A stretch of DNA of 43,065 nt from JBBRWV01 sp038248985. Lineage in GTDB: Bacteria > Planctomycetota > Phycisphaerae > WQYP01. The position numbers were made by a program, and so were the translations under genes. The DNA is taken from positions 1-43,065 of the forward strand of contig JBBRWV010000015.1 of the NCBI GenBank assembly GCA_038248985.1, read 5' to 3'. A model generated the notes under the pieces. The model did not search any database and was not told the origin of the DNA. It saw only the letters and a list, made by a program, of their open reading frames with translations. How positions within the stretch are numbered: the first letter of the stretch is position 1; each line of letters opens with the position of its first letter. Shown here piece after piece: positions 1-10,500 of this stretch.

Positions 1-34
1 CAAGGTACAAGGTACAAGGTACAAGGTACAAGGT
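1..34. repeat. tandem heptamer CAAGGTA, about 4.9 copies
   Basis: Four perfect head-to-tail copies of CAAGGTA are followed by a fifth partial copy (CAAGGT). The array touches the window edge, so its true length is unknown. It lies about 40 bases upstream of the first gene of the long + operon. It is too short and simple to be an origin iteron array with confidence; a variable-number intergenic repeat is the simplest reading. Confidence 0.8.
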
Positions 35-73
35 TTGGGAACGACGAGTAACAGAAATTCTTAGGACGTTGTG

Positions 74-2503
74 ATGGGATTTTTATTTCCTGCGATGCTG
101 GCCGGGCTGTTGGGGCTGGCGATACCGACGATCATACATTTGATTGCGCGGCATCGTTTTCCGGTGCAGGCGTTTCCGTCGATCCGGCTGTTGCAGCGGG
201 AGGAGCGGACGAACGTGTTTGCGCCGAAGCTGGTGGATGTGGGGCAGTTGTTGTTGCGGCTGCTGGTGTTGCTGCTATTGGTGCTGGCGATGGCGCGATG
301 GTTTGGTGGAGCCGGTGGGGCGGTGATGGGGGGGACGGCGGCGCCGCGGAATTTGGTGGTGGTGCTGGATTGTTCGGCGAGCATGCAGATGAAGGCGGAG
401 GGGGAGGCGAAGAAGAGTTTGCTGGAGGTGGCGAAGGAGCGGGCGCGGGAGTTGCTAAAGAGTGCGGGGCCGCCGAGCCAGTGTGCGTTGGTGACGGCGG
501 GTGCGGAGGCGACGATTGAGGGAGGCGGGTTGGGGCCGCTGGAAGGTGCGGGGAGTCGGTCGATTTTGGAGGCGTTGGGGAAGGCGGAGGCGATTGATGG
601 GACGGGTGCGGGGTTGGTGCGGGCGGTGGCGGTGGCATGCGAGGCGGTGCGGGGGCGGCGGGAGGTGAAGTCGCAGGTGGTGGTGCTGACGGATTTGCGG
701 AAGTCGGCGTTTGGGAATCGGTCGGCGCAGGATCTGCAGCGGATCGCGGCGGCGCGGGCGGAGATGGGGAAGAAGTTGGAGATCGTGTTTATTGATGTGT
801 CGAGCGGGGCGGCGGGGAACGTGGCGATCGTGGAGACGACGGTGCGGGGCGGGCAGGTGAAAGTGGGGGATGATGCGCATGTGTTGGCGCGGGTGTTGAA
901 CAGTTCGGACAAAGAGGTGACGGCAAAGGTGCGGCTGTCGGTGGGGACGCGGCGGGAGCCGGTGGGGAAGGATATTGTTTTGGGCGCGGGCGCTGAGGCG
1001 GTGGTGGATTTGACGAGCCGGGTGAATCGGACGGCGCGGACGTTTGCGGAAGTGAGTTTGGAGGGGGATCGGCTGGGGATTGATGACAAGTTTGCGGTGC
1101 CGCTGAATGTGGCGGATGTGCGGCGGGTGTTGATTGTCAATGGCGGGACGGGGACCAAGGTGGAGGCGGACGGCGGTTTGTTGGGGGGGACGGCGCAGCC
1201 AGGGAGCGCGCGGATGGGGGAGGCGGAGGCGCAGATTGATGGGGCGACGATTTTGCGATTTGTGTTGAATCCGAATCGGGAATTGGGGATGGGTTTTGGG
1301 ACGGGGATCGATTCGACGGCGGTGGCGGCGGACGCGATGGCGGGGCAGACGCTGAGCAAGTATGACGCGGTGATATTGTACGATGTGAGCAGTTTGCCGG
1401 CGGGGGTGCTGGACGATCTGGACAGTTTTGTGCGCGAGGGGCGGACGCTGATCGTGATACCTTCGGGCGGGGTGAGCGCGCCGAATTTTAATCGGAGCGT
1501 GGCGGCGGGTGCGGGGAAGCGGGCGGCGCTGTCGCCGGCGTTATTGGGGAATGATCGGATGTTTGAGGTGCCGGTGGGGATACGGCAGGAGGGGAATGCG
1601 CATGCGGTGCTGGCACCGTTCAAGGATCGGTTGGCGGGGGATTTGTCGGTGATACGGTTTTTGAAATTGCGGGATGTGTCGAATGTAGCGGCGGGGGCGA
1701 GCGTGATGTTTGCGACGGCAAATGGGCAGGCGTTGGCGCTGGAGATGCCGCTGGATCGGGGGAAGGTGATTTTGCTGACGTTTGGGTTGGAGTTGGAGCG
1801 GGGGAATATTGCGCGGACGCGGGCGTTTCCGGCGTTGATGTGGCGGCTGCTGGATTATGCTACGGATCGATTGAAGGTGCGGGCGGCGGATGTGTTGCCG
1901 GCGATCACGCCGGCGGTGCTGGATGTGTCGGAGGCGAATTTTGCTTTTGCCACGGAGTTGGAGTTGTCGACGCCGGAGGGGATTGCAACGGCGACGGGGC
2001 CGGCGACGCAGGGGGGAGCGGGGACTGCGGGCGAGGCGTTTAAGTCGATACGGTTGCCGATCACCAGTGATCATACGGTGTTGCTGCCGGGGCTGCCGGC
2101 GGGGCAGTATTTGTTGCACAAGGCGCGGCAGGGGGGTGAGGCGGGGGGCGCGAATCAGGTGATCAGTTATGCGCGGTACGTGACGGTGCATGCGGACGCG
2201 CGGGAGAGCGCGATGGGATTGTTGGCGGCCGAGGAGATGACGGGGATTTTTGGGAGCGACGCGCGGGTGGTGGCGAATGCGGGGCAGATTGATTTGGCAC
2301 CGCAGGTTTTTGAGTTTTGGCGGACGCTGGTGATGGTGCTGGTGGGGGTGTATCTGGTGGAGGCGCTGGTGGGATGGTTGTTGAGTGCGCGGCGGGAGAA
2401 GCAACGGGCGATTGAGATGGGGGCGACGGGGCGCGAGGCGGGGAGCGGGGAAACGAGCGCGATCAAGCAGGGCCGGGAGTACGCGGCGGGAGGTGTAGCA
2501 TGA
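74..2503 (+). CDS. BatA-like membrane protein with von Willebrand A domain
   Basis: The N-terminus has two hydrophobic segments (about residues 3-22 and 57-77) separated by a short basic loop, the layout of the aerotolerance-regulator (BatA) N-terminal domain. A vWA domain follows, with a complete MIDAS set counted from the upstream GTG: D100-x-S102-x-S104, T178 and D208. The middle (about 350-470) resembles a Rossmann or class I glutamine-amidotransferase-like fold, and a single membrane helix lies near 750-770. In the known family these proteins sit in the inner membrane with the vWA domain in the periplasm and work with MoxR AAA+ ATPases. GTG at 71 and ATG at 74 are both possible; AGGA at 63-66 is better spaced from 74. 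The stop overlaps the next start as ATGA. The partner specificity is unknown. Confidence 0.85.
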   Translation: MGFLFPAMLAGLLGLAIPTIIHLIARHRFPVQAFPSIRLLQREERTNVFAPKLVDVGQLLLRLLVLLLLVLAMARWFGGAGGAVMGGTAAPRNLVVVLDCSASMQMKAEGEAKKSLLEVAKERARELLKSAGPPSQCALVTAGAEATIEGGGLGPLEGAGSRSILEALGKAEAIDGTGAGLVRAVAVACEAVRGRREVKSQVVVLTDLRKSAFGNRSAQDLQRIAAARAEMGKKLEIVFIDVSSGAAGNVAIVETTVRGGQVKVGDDAHVLARVLNSSDKEVTAKVRLSVGTRREPVGKDIVLGAGAEAVVDLTSRVNRTARTFAEVSLEGDRLGIDDKFAVPLNVADVRRVLIVNGGTGTKVEADGGLLGGTAQPGSARMGEAEAQIDGATILRFVLNPNRELGMGFGTGIDSTAVAADAMAGQTLSKYDAVILYDVSSLPAGVLDDLDSFVREGRTLIVIPSGGVSAPNFNRSVAAGAGKRAALSPALLGNDRMFEVPVGIRQEGNAHAVLAPFKDRLAGDLSVIRFLKLRDVSNVAAGASVMFATANGQALALEMPLDRGKVILLTFGLELERGNIARTRAFPALMWRLLDYATDRLKVRAADVLPAITPAVLDVSEANFAFATELELSTPEGIATATGPATQGGAGTAGEAFKSIRLPITSDHTVLLPGLPAGQYLLHKARQGGEAGGANQVISYARYVTVHADARESAMGLLAAEEMTGIFGSDARVVANAGQIDLAPQVFEFWRTLVMVLVGVYLVEALVGWLLSARREKQRAIEMGATGREAGSGETSAIKQGREYAAGGVA

Positions 2504-4779
2504 TGAAGATGTTGTGGTACCTGCTGGGTGTGGAAGATGGGGGATCGATTACGCGTGTGGCGGAGCATTCGTGGCGGACGGCGGTGCCGCTGGCGGGGTG
2601 GGTGGTGATAGTGGTGGTGGTGGCGGCGGTGGTGGCGGCGGGTTTGAATTTGCTGCCGCAGAGCGTGATGCGTTGGCGGACACGGATGCTGTTGACGGGG
2701 ATACGCCTGGCGGGGTTTGCTTTGCTGCTGTTAATGGTGGCGCAGTTGGAGTTGCATTTGCGGGTGGAGCGGACGTTGCGGCCGAACGTGGCGATTTTGA
2801 CGGATGTGTCGGAGAGCATGGATTTGCGGGATGTGGGCGGGAAATCGCGACTGGAGGCGGCGCGGGCATTTGGGGAGAGGATCAAGGCGGGACTGGGGGA
2901 GCGGGTGAATGTTTTGCCTTACCGGTTTAATTGGAAGCTGGAGGCGGACGATGGGAAGGGGGCGACGGCGGGGGGGATGACGCGGTTGGTGGATTCGCTG
3001 CAGGAGTTGGCGGGGCGCGAGGCGGATGTGCAGGGGGCGATTGTGCTGACGGATGGAAATGATACGGCGGGGAATCGGGGGGAACTGGTGATGCCGGTGT
3101 TGGCGTCGCGCGGGGTGAAGGTGTATCCGGTGGTGTTTGGGGAGTCAAAGGGTGGGCGGCCGGCGAGCGTGAAGATGGCGGGCGGGGGCGCGTACGTGCG
3201 ATTGGGGGATGAGTTTCGATTGACGGCGACACTGACGGGATCGGGCGCGGGCGAGCAGGTGGTGATCGCGCGGCTGATGGAAGAGGGGAAGAAGGAAGCG
3301 ATCGCGGCGAAGGAGAATATTCGGTTGGGGAAGGAGCCGGTGGATGTGTCGTTTGCGATCAAGCCGGAATCCGCGGGGGCGAAGACGTACCGGGTGGTGA
3401 TGGAGGGGGTGAAGGACGCGGTGAGCGAGCGGATGCTGGTGGCGGAGCACAAGGTGCAGGTGCTGAACAGCCGGATCAAGGTTTTGTATCTGGATGTGCC
3501 ACGGGATGAGCGGAAGATTCTGGGGCATTGGTTGTCGCGTGATCCGGTGATGGATGTGGCGATGTTGACGCTGATGCCGAAGGGCGGCTGGTACGCGCAG
3601 GGCGGTCCGGGGGTGTTGATGCACAAGAATGCGGGGGATGGTCTGCCGAACGAAGAGGCGGATTTGTACAAGTATGATGTGGTGATATTGGGGGATATTC
3701 CGCGGGGATATTTCCGTGAGGGCGGGGATGTGGCGGAGACGAAGATGCAGCGGCTGGTGGAGTTTGTGCTGCGGCGCGGGGGCGGATTGATCACGTTGGG
3801 AGGGCGGAGCGTGTATGGGGCGGGGAATTACCAGGATTCCTCGCTGGCGCGGATCTTGCCGTTTTCGATTGAGGCGACGACGGAGGAGATGCAGATTCCG
3901 AAGTTGTTCAAGATTGCGCCGACGGCGGCGGGCTTGAGTCATCCGTTGATGCAGTTGGAATTTGAGGGGCAGGCGAATCGGGATGCGTGGTTGGATTTGC
4001 CGACGCTGGAGGGATCGAACCGGGTGGGGAAGGCGAAGGCGGGGGCGAGCGTGCTGGCGACGCGGGAGATGGAGGGGGGATCGATGCCGGTGGTGGCGTT
4101 GCAGAGCGTGGGGAAGGGGCAGGTATTGTCGCTGGCGGTGGATACGACGTGGCGTTGGGAGATGATGCGACCGGACGAAGGGGAGGATTATTTTAGGAGA
4201 TTCTGGGGGAATGCGGTGCGGGCGCTGGCGCCGGATCCGCGGGTGCAGCCGAACCAGCCGCAGGTGATGCAGTTTCAATCGAGCACGCCGACGGGGCAGA
4301 CGGTGACGCTGGGGACGCGGCTGGTGGATTCGACATTCCGTCCGCTGACGGGCGCGGAGGTGGTGGTGAAGGTGACGAGCCCTGGGGGGAAGGTGACGAT
4401 GATTTATCCGCGGGATGGGCGGGCGTCGCCGGGGTTGTATGAATATTCGATTTCGCTGACGGAGGGCGGGGCGTGGCAGGTGGCGGTGACGCATAAGGAT
4501 AAGACGGTCAACGATGTGGTGATGGCGGGGACGGGCGAAGAAGAGCTGGACGATCCGCGGGCGAAGCCTGAGGCGATGGAGGATTTGGCGAAGGCGACGG
4601 GTGGGAGGACATTCACGGCGGCGGAGGCGGACGCGCTGGTGGAATCGCTGCAGATCAAGCCGCGGGCGTACTCGCAGGCGACTTCGATTCCGTTATGGAA
4701 TTTGCCGATCACGATGGTGGTGATGATCGGTTTGGTGTGTGTGGACACGTGGCTGCGAAAGCGGAGGGGGATGGTATGA
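2500..4779 (+). CDS. vWA-domain membrane protein with glutamine-amidotransferase-like region
   Basis: Two membrane helices (about residues 31-50 and 63-84) precede a vWA domain with MIDAS residues D102-x-S104-x-S106, T161 and D185. An Ig-like stretch (about 215-320) leads into a GATase1-like fold (about 330-560), with a GGG-LITLGG strand/turn near 428, but I see no obvious catalytic Cys-His-Glu set. A last helix lies near 732-750. This is the architecture of the second large vWA membrane protein in planctomycete BatA clusters; it probably forms a complex with the product encoded just upstream. A strong ribosome site (GGGAGGTG, 2488-2495) lies inside the upstream gene and the start overlaps its stop as ATGA, so the two are probably translationally coupled. 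The enzymatic role is unknown. Confidence 0.85.
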   Translation: MMKMLWYLLGVEDGGSITRVAEHSWRTAVPLAGWVVIVVVVAAVVAAGLNLLPQSVMRWRTRMLLTGIRLAGFALLLLMVAQLELHLRVERTLRPNVAILTDVSESMDLRDVGGKSRLEAARAFGERIKAGLGERVNVLPYRFNWKLEADDGKGATAGGMTRLVDSLQELAGREADVQGAIVLTDGNDTAGNRGELVMPVLASRGVKVYPVVFGESKGGRPASVKMAGGGAYVRLGDEFRLTATLTGSGAGEQVVIARLMEEGKKEAIAAKENIRLGKEPVDVSFAIKPESAGAKTYRVVMEGVKDAVSERMLVAEHKVQVLNSRIKVLYLDVPRDERKILGHWLSRDPVMDVAMLTLMPKGGWYAQGGPGVLMHKNAGDGLPNEEADLYKYDVVILGDIPRGYFREGGDVAETKMQRLVEFVLRRGGGLITLGGRSVYGAGNYQDSSLARILPFSIEATTEEMQIPKLFKIAPTAAGLSHPLMQLEFEGQANRDAWLDLPTLEGSNRVGKAKAGASVLATREMEGGSMPVVALQSVGKGQVLSLAVDTTWRWEMMRPDEGEDYFRRFWGNAVRALAPDPRVQPNQPQVMQFQSSTPTGQTVTLGTRLVDSTFRPLTGAEVVVKVTSPGGKVTMIYPRDGRASPGLYEYSISLTEGGAWQVAVTHKDKTVNDVVMAGTGEEELDDPRAKPEAMEDLAKATGGRTFTAAEADALVESLQIKPRAYSQATSIPLWNLPITMVVMIGLVCVDTWLRKRRGMV

Positions 4780-6635
4780 AGACGAATGCGGAAGAATTGG
4801 CGCAGGGAATGGCGAGTGCGGAGGGGCGTGCGCAGGCAGAGACGCTGGGGGTTTTGGAAGCGGCGGTGCGGGGTTTTGGGCGGATGCGGAAGCGTTGGAT
4901 TGTGCTGGGTGGGGCGGCGACGTTTGTATTGATGGGGCCGGGGGCGCTCTTGGCGTGGTTTGTGGTGGACAGCGTGGTGAAGCTGCCGGCGTGGCCACTG
5001 CTGTTGAGTTTTGTGGCGGTGATTCTGCTGGGCATGTATGGGTTGGTGCGGCATGTGATACCGCCGGTGCTGCGGCGCATCAGCGTGGAGCGCGAAGCGC
5101 TGGCGATCGAGAAGTTGCACGGGCACCTGGACAACCGGATTATCGGTGCGATTCAGTTGGGGCGGGAGACGGCGGCAGTGCAGGCGGCCCAAGGGCGGCT
5201 GGGATATTCGGCGGAGCTGGTGGGGAACTTGCTGGCGGATACAGCGGGGCAGGTGCGGAAGTTGAATTTGCGCGGATTGCTGGATCTGCGTAAGGTGCGG
5301 ATGCGGATGGTGGGCGCGGGACTGATTGCGGTGGCGATCATCGTCAGTTGTGTGATGTTTCCCGAGGCGATCCGGCAGCGGTACGTGCGGTTGCAGGATG
5401 CGTATGCGGCGGTGCTGGATTCGCTATTTCCGGTGGAGATGCAGGTGGGGCCGGGCGATGTGACGATGGTGCGCGGGAAAGCGGTGACGCTGACGGCGAC
5501 CTTGAAGGGGGCGCGCCGCTCGGGGATTCGGTTGATACGGACGGAGGGGGAAACTAACAAGCGCGTGACGGAGGAGTTGACGCTGGCGGGCGGGCAGGTG
5601 GCCCAGGAGATGGTGGCGGCGGATTCATTTACGTATCAGTTTGAATACGGCGGGCGGAAGTCGGCGGCGTACAAGGTGCAGGTGGGCGATCTACCGGATG
5701 TGAATGCGATCAACTATGAGCTGGCGTTTCCCGCGTATACGGGCCAGGCGCCGCGGACGTTATCGGGACGGGTGCCGCGATTGTCGGCGCTGCGTGGGAC
5801 GGGGGTGCTGGTGAGTTTTGCGGCGACGACGGATTTGCATCCGGAACAGTGCTACGTGCAGTGGCAGGACGGATCGAAGCAGGCGATCGCGACGACGGGG
5901 CGGTTCGGGCATTTTTCCTTTACGGTGGCGCATCCGGAGCGCGGGCGGATTTTTGTGACCGGGGCGTATGGGCGTGGTTTTGAAATGCCGGAGCCGATTT
6001 CGTTTGAGATGGCGATGCAGGAGGATGAGGCGCCGGTGGTGTCGATACCGCTGAAGTATCGGAAGTTCACGATGCTGGAGGCGGAGGCGAGTGGATTTGT
6101 TGTGCCGTGGGTGGCGGAGGATGACTTTGGGGTTTCGGAAGTGAATCTGGAATACAAGATCGATACGGTGGATGAGTTGCTGGGGCGTGCGCCGCGGCAG
6201 TCGACGGTGCCGCGTGGGGTGGAGCCGGCGCAGGAGCGGATTCGGGGCGTGTTTACGGGCGTGTTCAAGACCTTGACGCCGCCTTTGCAGCCGGGCGATC
6301 GGATCACGATCACGGTGACGGCGAAGGACAACAACACGGAGAACGGGCCATCGGTGGGGCGGTCATTGCCGCTGGAGATCGTGGTGGTGCGGCCGGATTT
6401 GGCGAAATTTATTGAGGATGAATTTGGTTTTGGCGGGCCGGGGGCGCAGGCAGGTTTGGCGAAGTTGAAGCGGAACACGGATTTGTTGATTGAGGCGGAG
6501 AAGACGGTGCTGACGGAGGCGACGGCGAAGGCGGAGAAGGCGAAGTTGTCGTCGCGTGTGGGGCATGAATCGACGCCGGCAGGAATGGAAGACCAGGTGG
6601 GGAGCTACCTACAGTTGTTGTCGGGCCAGAAATAA
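4776..6635 (+). CDS. DUF4175-like large membrane protein
   Basis: This is a 619-aa protein with a cytoplasmic N-terminal helix region, two close membrane segments (about residues 41-66 and 73-93), a third near 180-200, then a long extracytoplasmic part of beta-rich modules (about 215-560) and a charged helical C-terminus. This matches the general plan of DUF4175-like proteins next to BatA/DUF4159 genes. Such proteins often carry a longer C-terminal coiled coil; this one ends soon after the helix begins, so it may be a short form or may have lost its tail. ATG 4776 is chosen over an in-frame ATG at 4695 because it has GGAGGGGG just upstream and overlaps the preceding stop as ATGA. The function is unknown; a structural role in the vWA complex is inferred. 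Confidence 0.75.
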   Translation: MKTNAEELAQGMASAEGRAQAETLGVLEAAVRGFGRMRKRWIVLGGAATFVLMGPGALLAWFVVDSVVKLPAWPLLLSFVAVILLGMYGLVRHVIPPVLRRISVEREALAIEKLHGHLDNRIIGAIQLGRETAAVQAAQGRLGYSAELVGNLLADTAGQVRKLNLRGLLDLRKVRMRMVGAGLIAVAIIVSCVMFPEAIRQRYVRLQDAYAAVLDSLFPVEMQVGPGDVTMVRGKAVTLTATLKGARRSGIRLIRTEGETNKRVTEELTLAGGQVAQEMVAADSFTYQFEYGGRKSAAYKVQVGDLPDVNAINYELAFPAYTGQAPRTLSGRVPRLSALRGTGVLVSFAATTDLHPEQCYVQWQDGSKQAIATTGRFGHFSFTVAHPERGRIFVTGAYGRGFEMPEPISFEMAMQEDEAPVVSIPLKYRKFTMLEAEASGFVVPWVAEDDFGVSEVNLEYKIDTVDELLGRAPRQSTVPRGVEPAQERIRGVFTGVFKTLTPPLQPGDRITITVTAKDNNTENGPSVGRSLPLEIVVVRPDLAKFIEDEFGFGGPGAQAGLAKLKRNTDLLIEAEKTVLTEATAKAEKAKLSSRVGHESTPAGMEDQVGSYLQLLSGQK

Positions 6636-6650
6636 GATTGAGAGGTATTT

Positions 6651-7478
6651 ATGCAGAAGCAGATGAAGTTGAGTGGATGGATGGTGATGGGGATGGTGAT
6701 CGCCGCAGGGGGTGCGGCGGGGGTGCGGCCGGCGGCGGGGCAATCATGGGCGGAGCGCGCGGGGCAATTGAATCGGAAGGAAATCACGGTGGAGGAAGCC
6801 TCCAACCGGAGTGCGTCGGAGGAAAAAGATCGGCGGAATAAGTTGTCGGTGCGGGGTATCAAGCCGGCGATGCCGGGAGTGGACTGGAACACCGATCCGA
6901 CGGCGCTGCCGTATCTGCTGTACCAGGTGAACAAGCGTACGGGGATGGAGGTGCATGTGGAATCGGAGGGGCTGGACATTGCGACGCGGGAATTGTTTGA
7001 GCACACGGTGGTGTATTTGACCGCGCACACGCGATGGGGATTCAACGAAAAGGAGACGGCGAACATGGCGCGGTGGCTGCAGCGCGGGGGGACGCTGTTT
7101 TTGGATGACTGCTACAACCGCGGCTCGCCCTTTGCGGATTCGGTGCGGCCGGAGGTGGCGAAGCTGATTCCGGGGAGCGAGCCGAATGTTTTGCTGAAGG
7201 CGGATTCGCGGGTGGCAGATGTGTTTCGGATGATTTACGCGACGATCTGGCCGGGGGAGGCGGAGTTTGAGAATCGGCCGTGGCAGTATTTTGTGCTGGA
7301 TGCGCGGCCGGCGATTTTTTTCAGTCCGAATGATGACGGTTGCGGCTGGGAGGTTTCGACGCCGCCGACGGCGTCGAACCCGATTGGCGAGGGGATTGGG
7401 CATGGCGGGGACAATCGGCAGCGGGAGTTGATGTATCAATGGGCGACGAACTGGATTTTGTTTGCGTTCACTCATTAA
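6651..7478 (+). CDS. secreted DUF4159-domain protein
   Basis: This 275-aa protein has a signal peptide (about residues 1-30, Ala/Gly-rich before a GQS site). The remainder reads as a DUF4159 domain: a strand ending in a HTRWGF-like segment, then a helix and the phrase GGTLFLDDCYNR, which in this family forms a GATase-like core that probably lacks amidotransferase catalysis. DUF4159 proteins are typical partners of BatA/vWA membrane proteins, and this gene keeps that position, 15 bases after the DUF4175-like gene. GAGAGG about 6 bases before the ATG serves as the ribosome site. The biochemical function of the family is not established. Confidence 0.85.
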   Translation: MQKQMKLSGWMVMGMVIAAGGAAGVRPAAGQSWAERAGQLNRKEITVEEASNRSASEEKDRRNKLSVRGIKPAMPGVDWNTDPTALPYLLYQVNKRTGMEVHVESEGLDIATRELFEHTVVYLTAHTRWGFNEKETANMARWLQRGGTLFLDDCYNRGSPFADSVRPEVAKLIPGSEPNVLLKADSRVADVFRMIYATIWPGEAEFENRPWQYFVLDARPAIFFSPNDDGCGWEVSTPPTASNPIGEGIGHGGDNRQRELMYQWATNWILFAFTH

Positions 7479-7507
7479 GAGACGTTTTGGCCTACGCGGG
7501 ATTTTTG

Positions 7508-10500
7508 ATGATGAAAAACTGGATGATAAACGGTGGTCGGGCGGGGATGACCAAGGCCGGGGGCATGCGCGGGATGTTGTGCGCGGCGGCGGTGATGATG
7601 CTGGCGGCAGAGGCGCAAGCGGTGCAGGTGACGTTTCAACTGGTGGTGCATGACAAGTCGGACGTGACGGTAGACAAGATGGAGAAATCGGTCCCGGTGA
7701 CGAGCCCGGTTTCGACGGGGCGGGGCGTGCAGATGATGCGGATTGGGGAGGATGTGGTGTGCTGGTCGCGCAATGTGCGGTTGAATGGTCAGTCGCTTTT
7801 TGAACGGTATCACGAGGGGAAGTACATCGATCGTTTGCCGGTGGCGCGGGCGGAGCTGGGGCCGGGCAAGCATGTGTTGTGGCCGGGGAATCATGCGTTT
7901 GAAGTAACGAAGGAGAACACGATCACGACGCAGGACAGCGAGTTGATCGTGGAGGGGGCGACGGTGAAGTTGAAGATGTACCCGGTGACGGTACGGGCGT
8001 TTCGGGCGAACCCGGTGGAAGCGGATTTGCCGATGTCGATGCGGACGGCGTCGCTGCCGAGCTTGACGGTGCGGGAATCGGAGAATGCGGAGGATGCGCT
8101 GGGGGACAAAACAGATCCGAAGAAGAAGAAAGCGGAGGTGCTGGAATTGCTGCCGGTGTTTGAGCAGTTTGCGCCGCTGACGGTGTATTTGCCGGGGAAC
8201 ACGGCGGGCAAGGGGTACGTGGTGCATCCGGCGGGATTGACGTTTCACCTTTCGGAGAAGGGCGTTTTGCCGGGCGAAGGTGGTGGGCAATCGGTGCCGA
8301 GTTTGCGGGTGGACAAGCTGCGGGTGGAAATTCCGCTGTATGGGTTTCCGATTGCGGGGGTGGCGGATGTGCAGGCGGTGATTCCGGGAGTGGAAAAATT
8401 TTCATGGGGTGCCAATGAAGATGGCGCGCGGAAGATGACGAACTGGTATCCGCGGAAGGAGCCTTACGTCGTGAAGGTGACGGAGGCGGGGCCGGGGGTT
8501 TCGATCGATGGGGGGCTGACGGAATTTCCGATCAAAGCGCTGGCAGTGGACAAGGTGGAGGGCATAGGGCGGATCATCGCGGTGGAGATGGACAGTCGGC
8601 AGTGGACGGTGGGGGCGAAAATAAAACTGCGCGTGAATGCCGCGGACCCAAGCCAGGCGGTGCTGGCGGAGCGGACGTTGAAGACGGCCAAGGGGAAATT
8701 GGAAAAGGCGCAAACGGCAAAGCGGACGGCGGAGGGCGTGGTGTCGAAGGCGACGGGGGCGTTGAACGCGGCGAAGGGGGAGTTGGTGAATGCTGAGAAG
8801 GCGGTCGAGGCGGCCAAGGCGAAGGGCGATGAGGGGCGCGCGGAGTTGGATGCGGCGACGGCGCTGGCGGAGAAGGCCAAGGCGGCAATGGCGGTGGCGC
8901 AGGCGGCGATGGATGCGGGTGGCCCCGAGGTGGTCGCGAGCCAAAAACCGGTGACGGATGCGGAGGCGGAGGTAAAGGCGGCGACGGAGGCGGCGCTGGC
9001 GGTGGTGGAGGCGAACGCGCTGGTGAAGGGCCCGGTGTTTTTGGAAACGCAGTCTTATGATGGCGGGGAGTGGACGGCGATGACCGGTGCGGGCGTGGTG
9101 GGGGAGGATTTTCAGATCACGGTGCCGACGATGGCGGCGGGGATGTATCGCTTGCGGGTGGGGGTGAAGAATCTGGCGGATGCGGAGAAGCCGCTGGTGA
9201 GCGAGCAGTGGATTGCGGTGGCGACGGATGGCGGGGTGTCGGTGGGGCTGTTTACGCAGCGCGGGCGGGAATCTTTTCTGCGGGGCGAGACGTTTTATGT
9301 GGCGCTGGCGGTGATGGCGTCGAAGAAGGAAGTGCCGGCGGGGACGGATTTGTCCGTGGATATTGTGGATGCGGGGAAGAAGGTGATGCCGCTGTTTCGT
9401 GGCAAGACGGGGCGGGTGATCGCGGCGGGGAAGTCGGACACGTTTTTGGTGCAGCTTGCGGGGGCGACGACATTGTCGCTGGCACCGGGGAAGTACCAGG
9501 TGAAGGCGAGCGTGGCCGGAGTGTTGAGCCGGGCGTTGCAGATTGAAATGGTGGAGGCCGATCCGCGGACGCACTTTACGAATTTGTTCAATGGGAAGTA
9601 TGCCTCGTATGGGCCGGCGTATTCTGCGGCGACTTCCACGGGGCAGGGGAGTGAAGAGCTCGCCCGGGAATTGGCATCGCTGGGGTGCAATGCGTTCATG
9701 GGGATGAATTATGATTTGGATCGGATTCGGCGGCCCGCGACGGAAGTGGAACAGATTGTGCGGGAGCGGCCGGGGCTGGGGCCGTGGGAATCTTATTACC
9801 AGCCGTCGGGGCGTGATCGGTTCATGGATGCGGCGCTGCGGAACAGGCTGCGTTTTTACGAGGACATGTTCACGCAGCATGACGCGATGCTGCCGCGGGA
9901 TCCGAAGATTCTCGAAGCGTGTGTGCGGTATGTGAGCCTGGAGACTTCGTCGATGCGGTTCAGCCCGGGCTTTTCGGGCGTGTGCTTGTATGACGAGTTG
10001 TACGACACGGGCGACAACGATGCGACGCCGGCGATGGTGGCGGCATTTTTCAAAGGCCAGGAGATGGCGTATCGCGAGAAGAATCCGGGGATGACCTCGG
10101 GCGATGCGACCAAGGCGCTGGATCGATTTATCTCGCGTCCGGCGGGGCAGCGGAGCTTTCAGGATTTGACGCGCTTCCGCACATGGCCGGCGCACCAGGA
10201 TTCGGAATGGAAATCTTTTTCTGATCGGATGGCGGGGGCGGCGAAGCAGGTGGCGCCGTGGTCGCAGAACTGGACGCAGATGCGTTTCTGGGGGCACAAC
10301 GGTTCGAATCTCGCGGTGAATGGATACGCGCCGGATGTGTTCAGTTCGCTCGATGCAGCGGCGTGCGTGATGTACAAGGATTCGGGCGTGGGGGATCGTC
10401 CGGTGTTCGCGGCGATGCAGGCGGACGTGATGCGGGTGAGCGATGAACTGCCGGTGTGGACGCAGTTGCATGCGTATCATGCGAGCGGGATGTACGGCGA

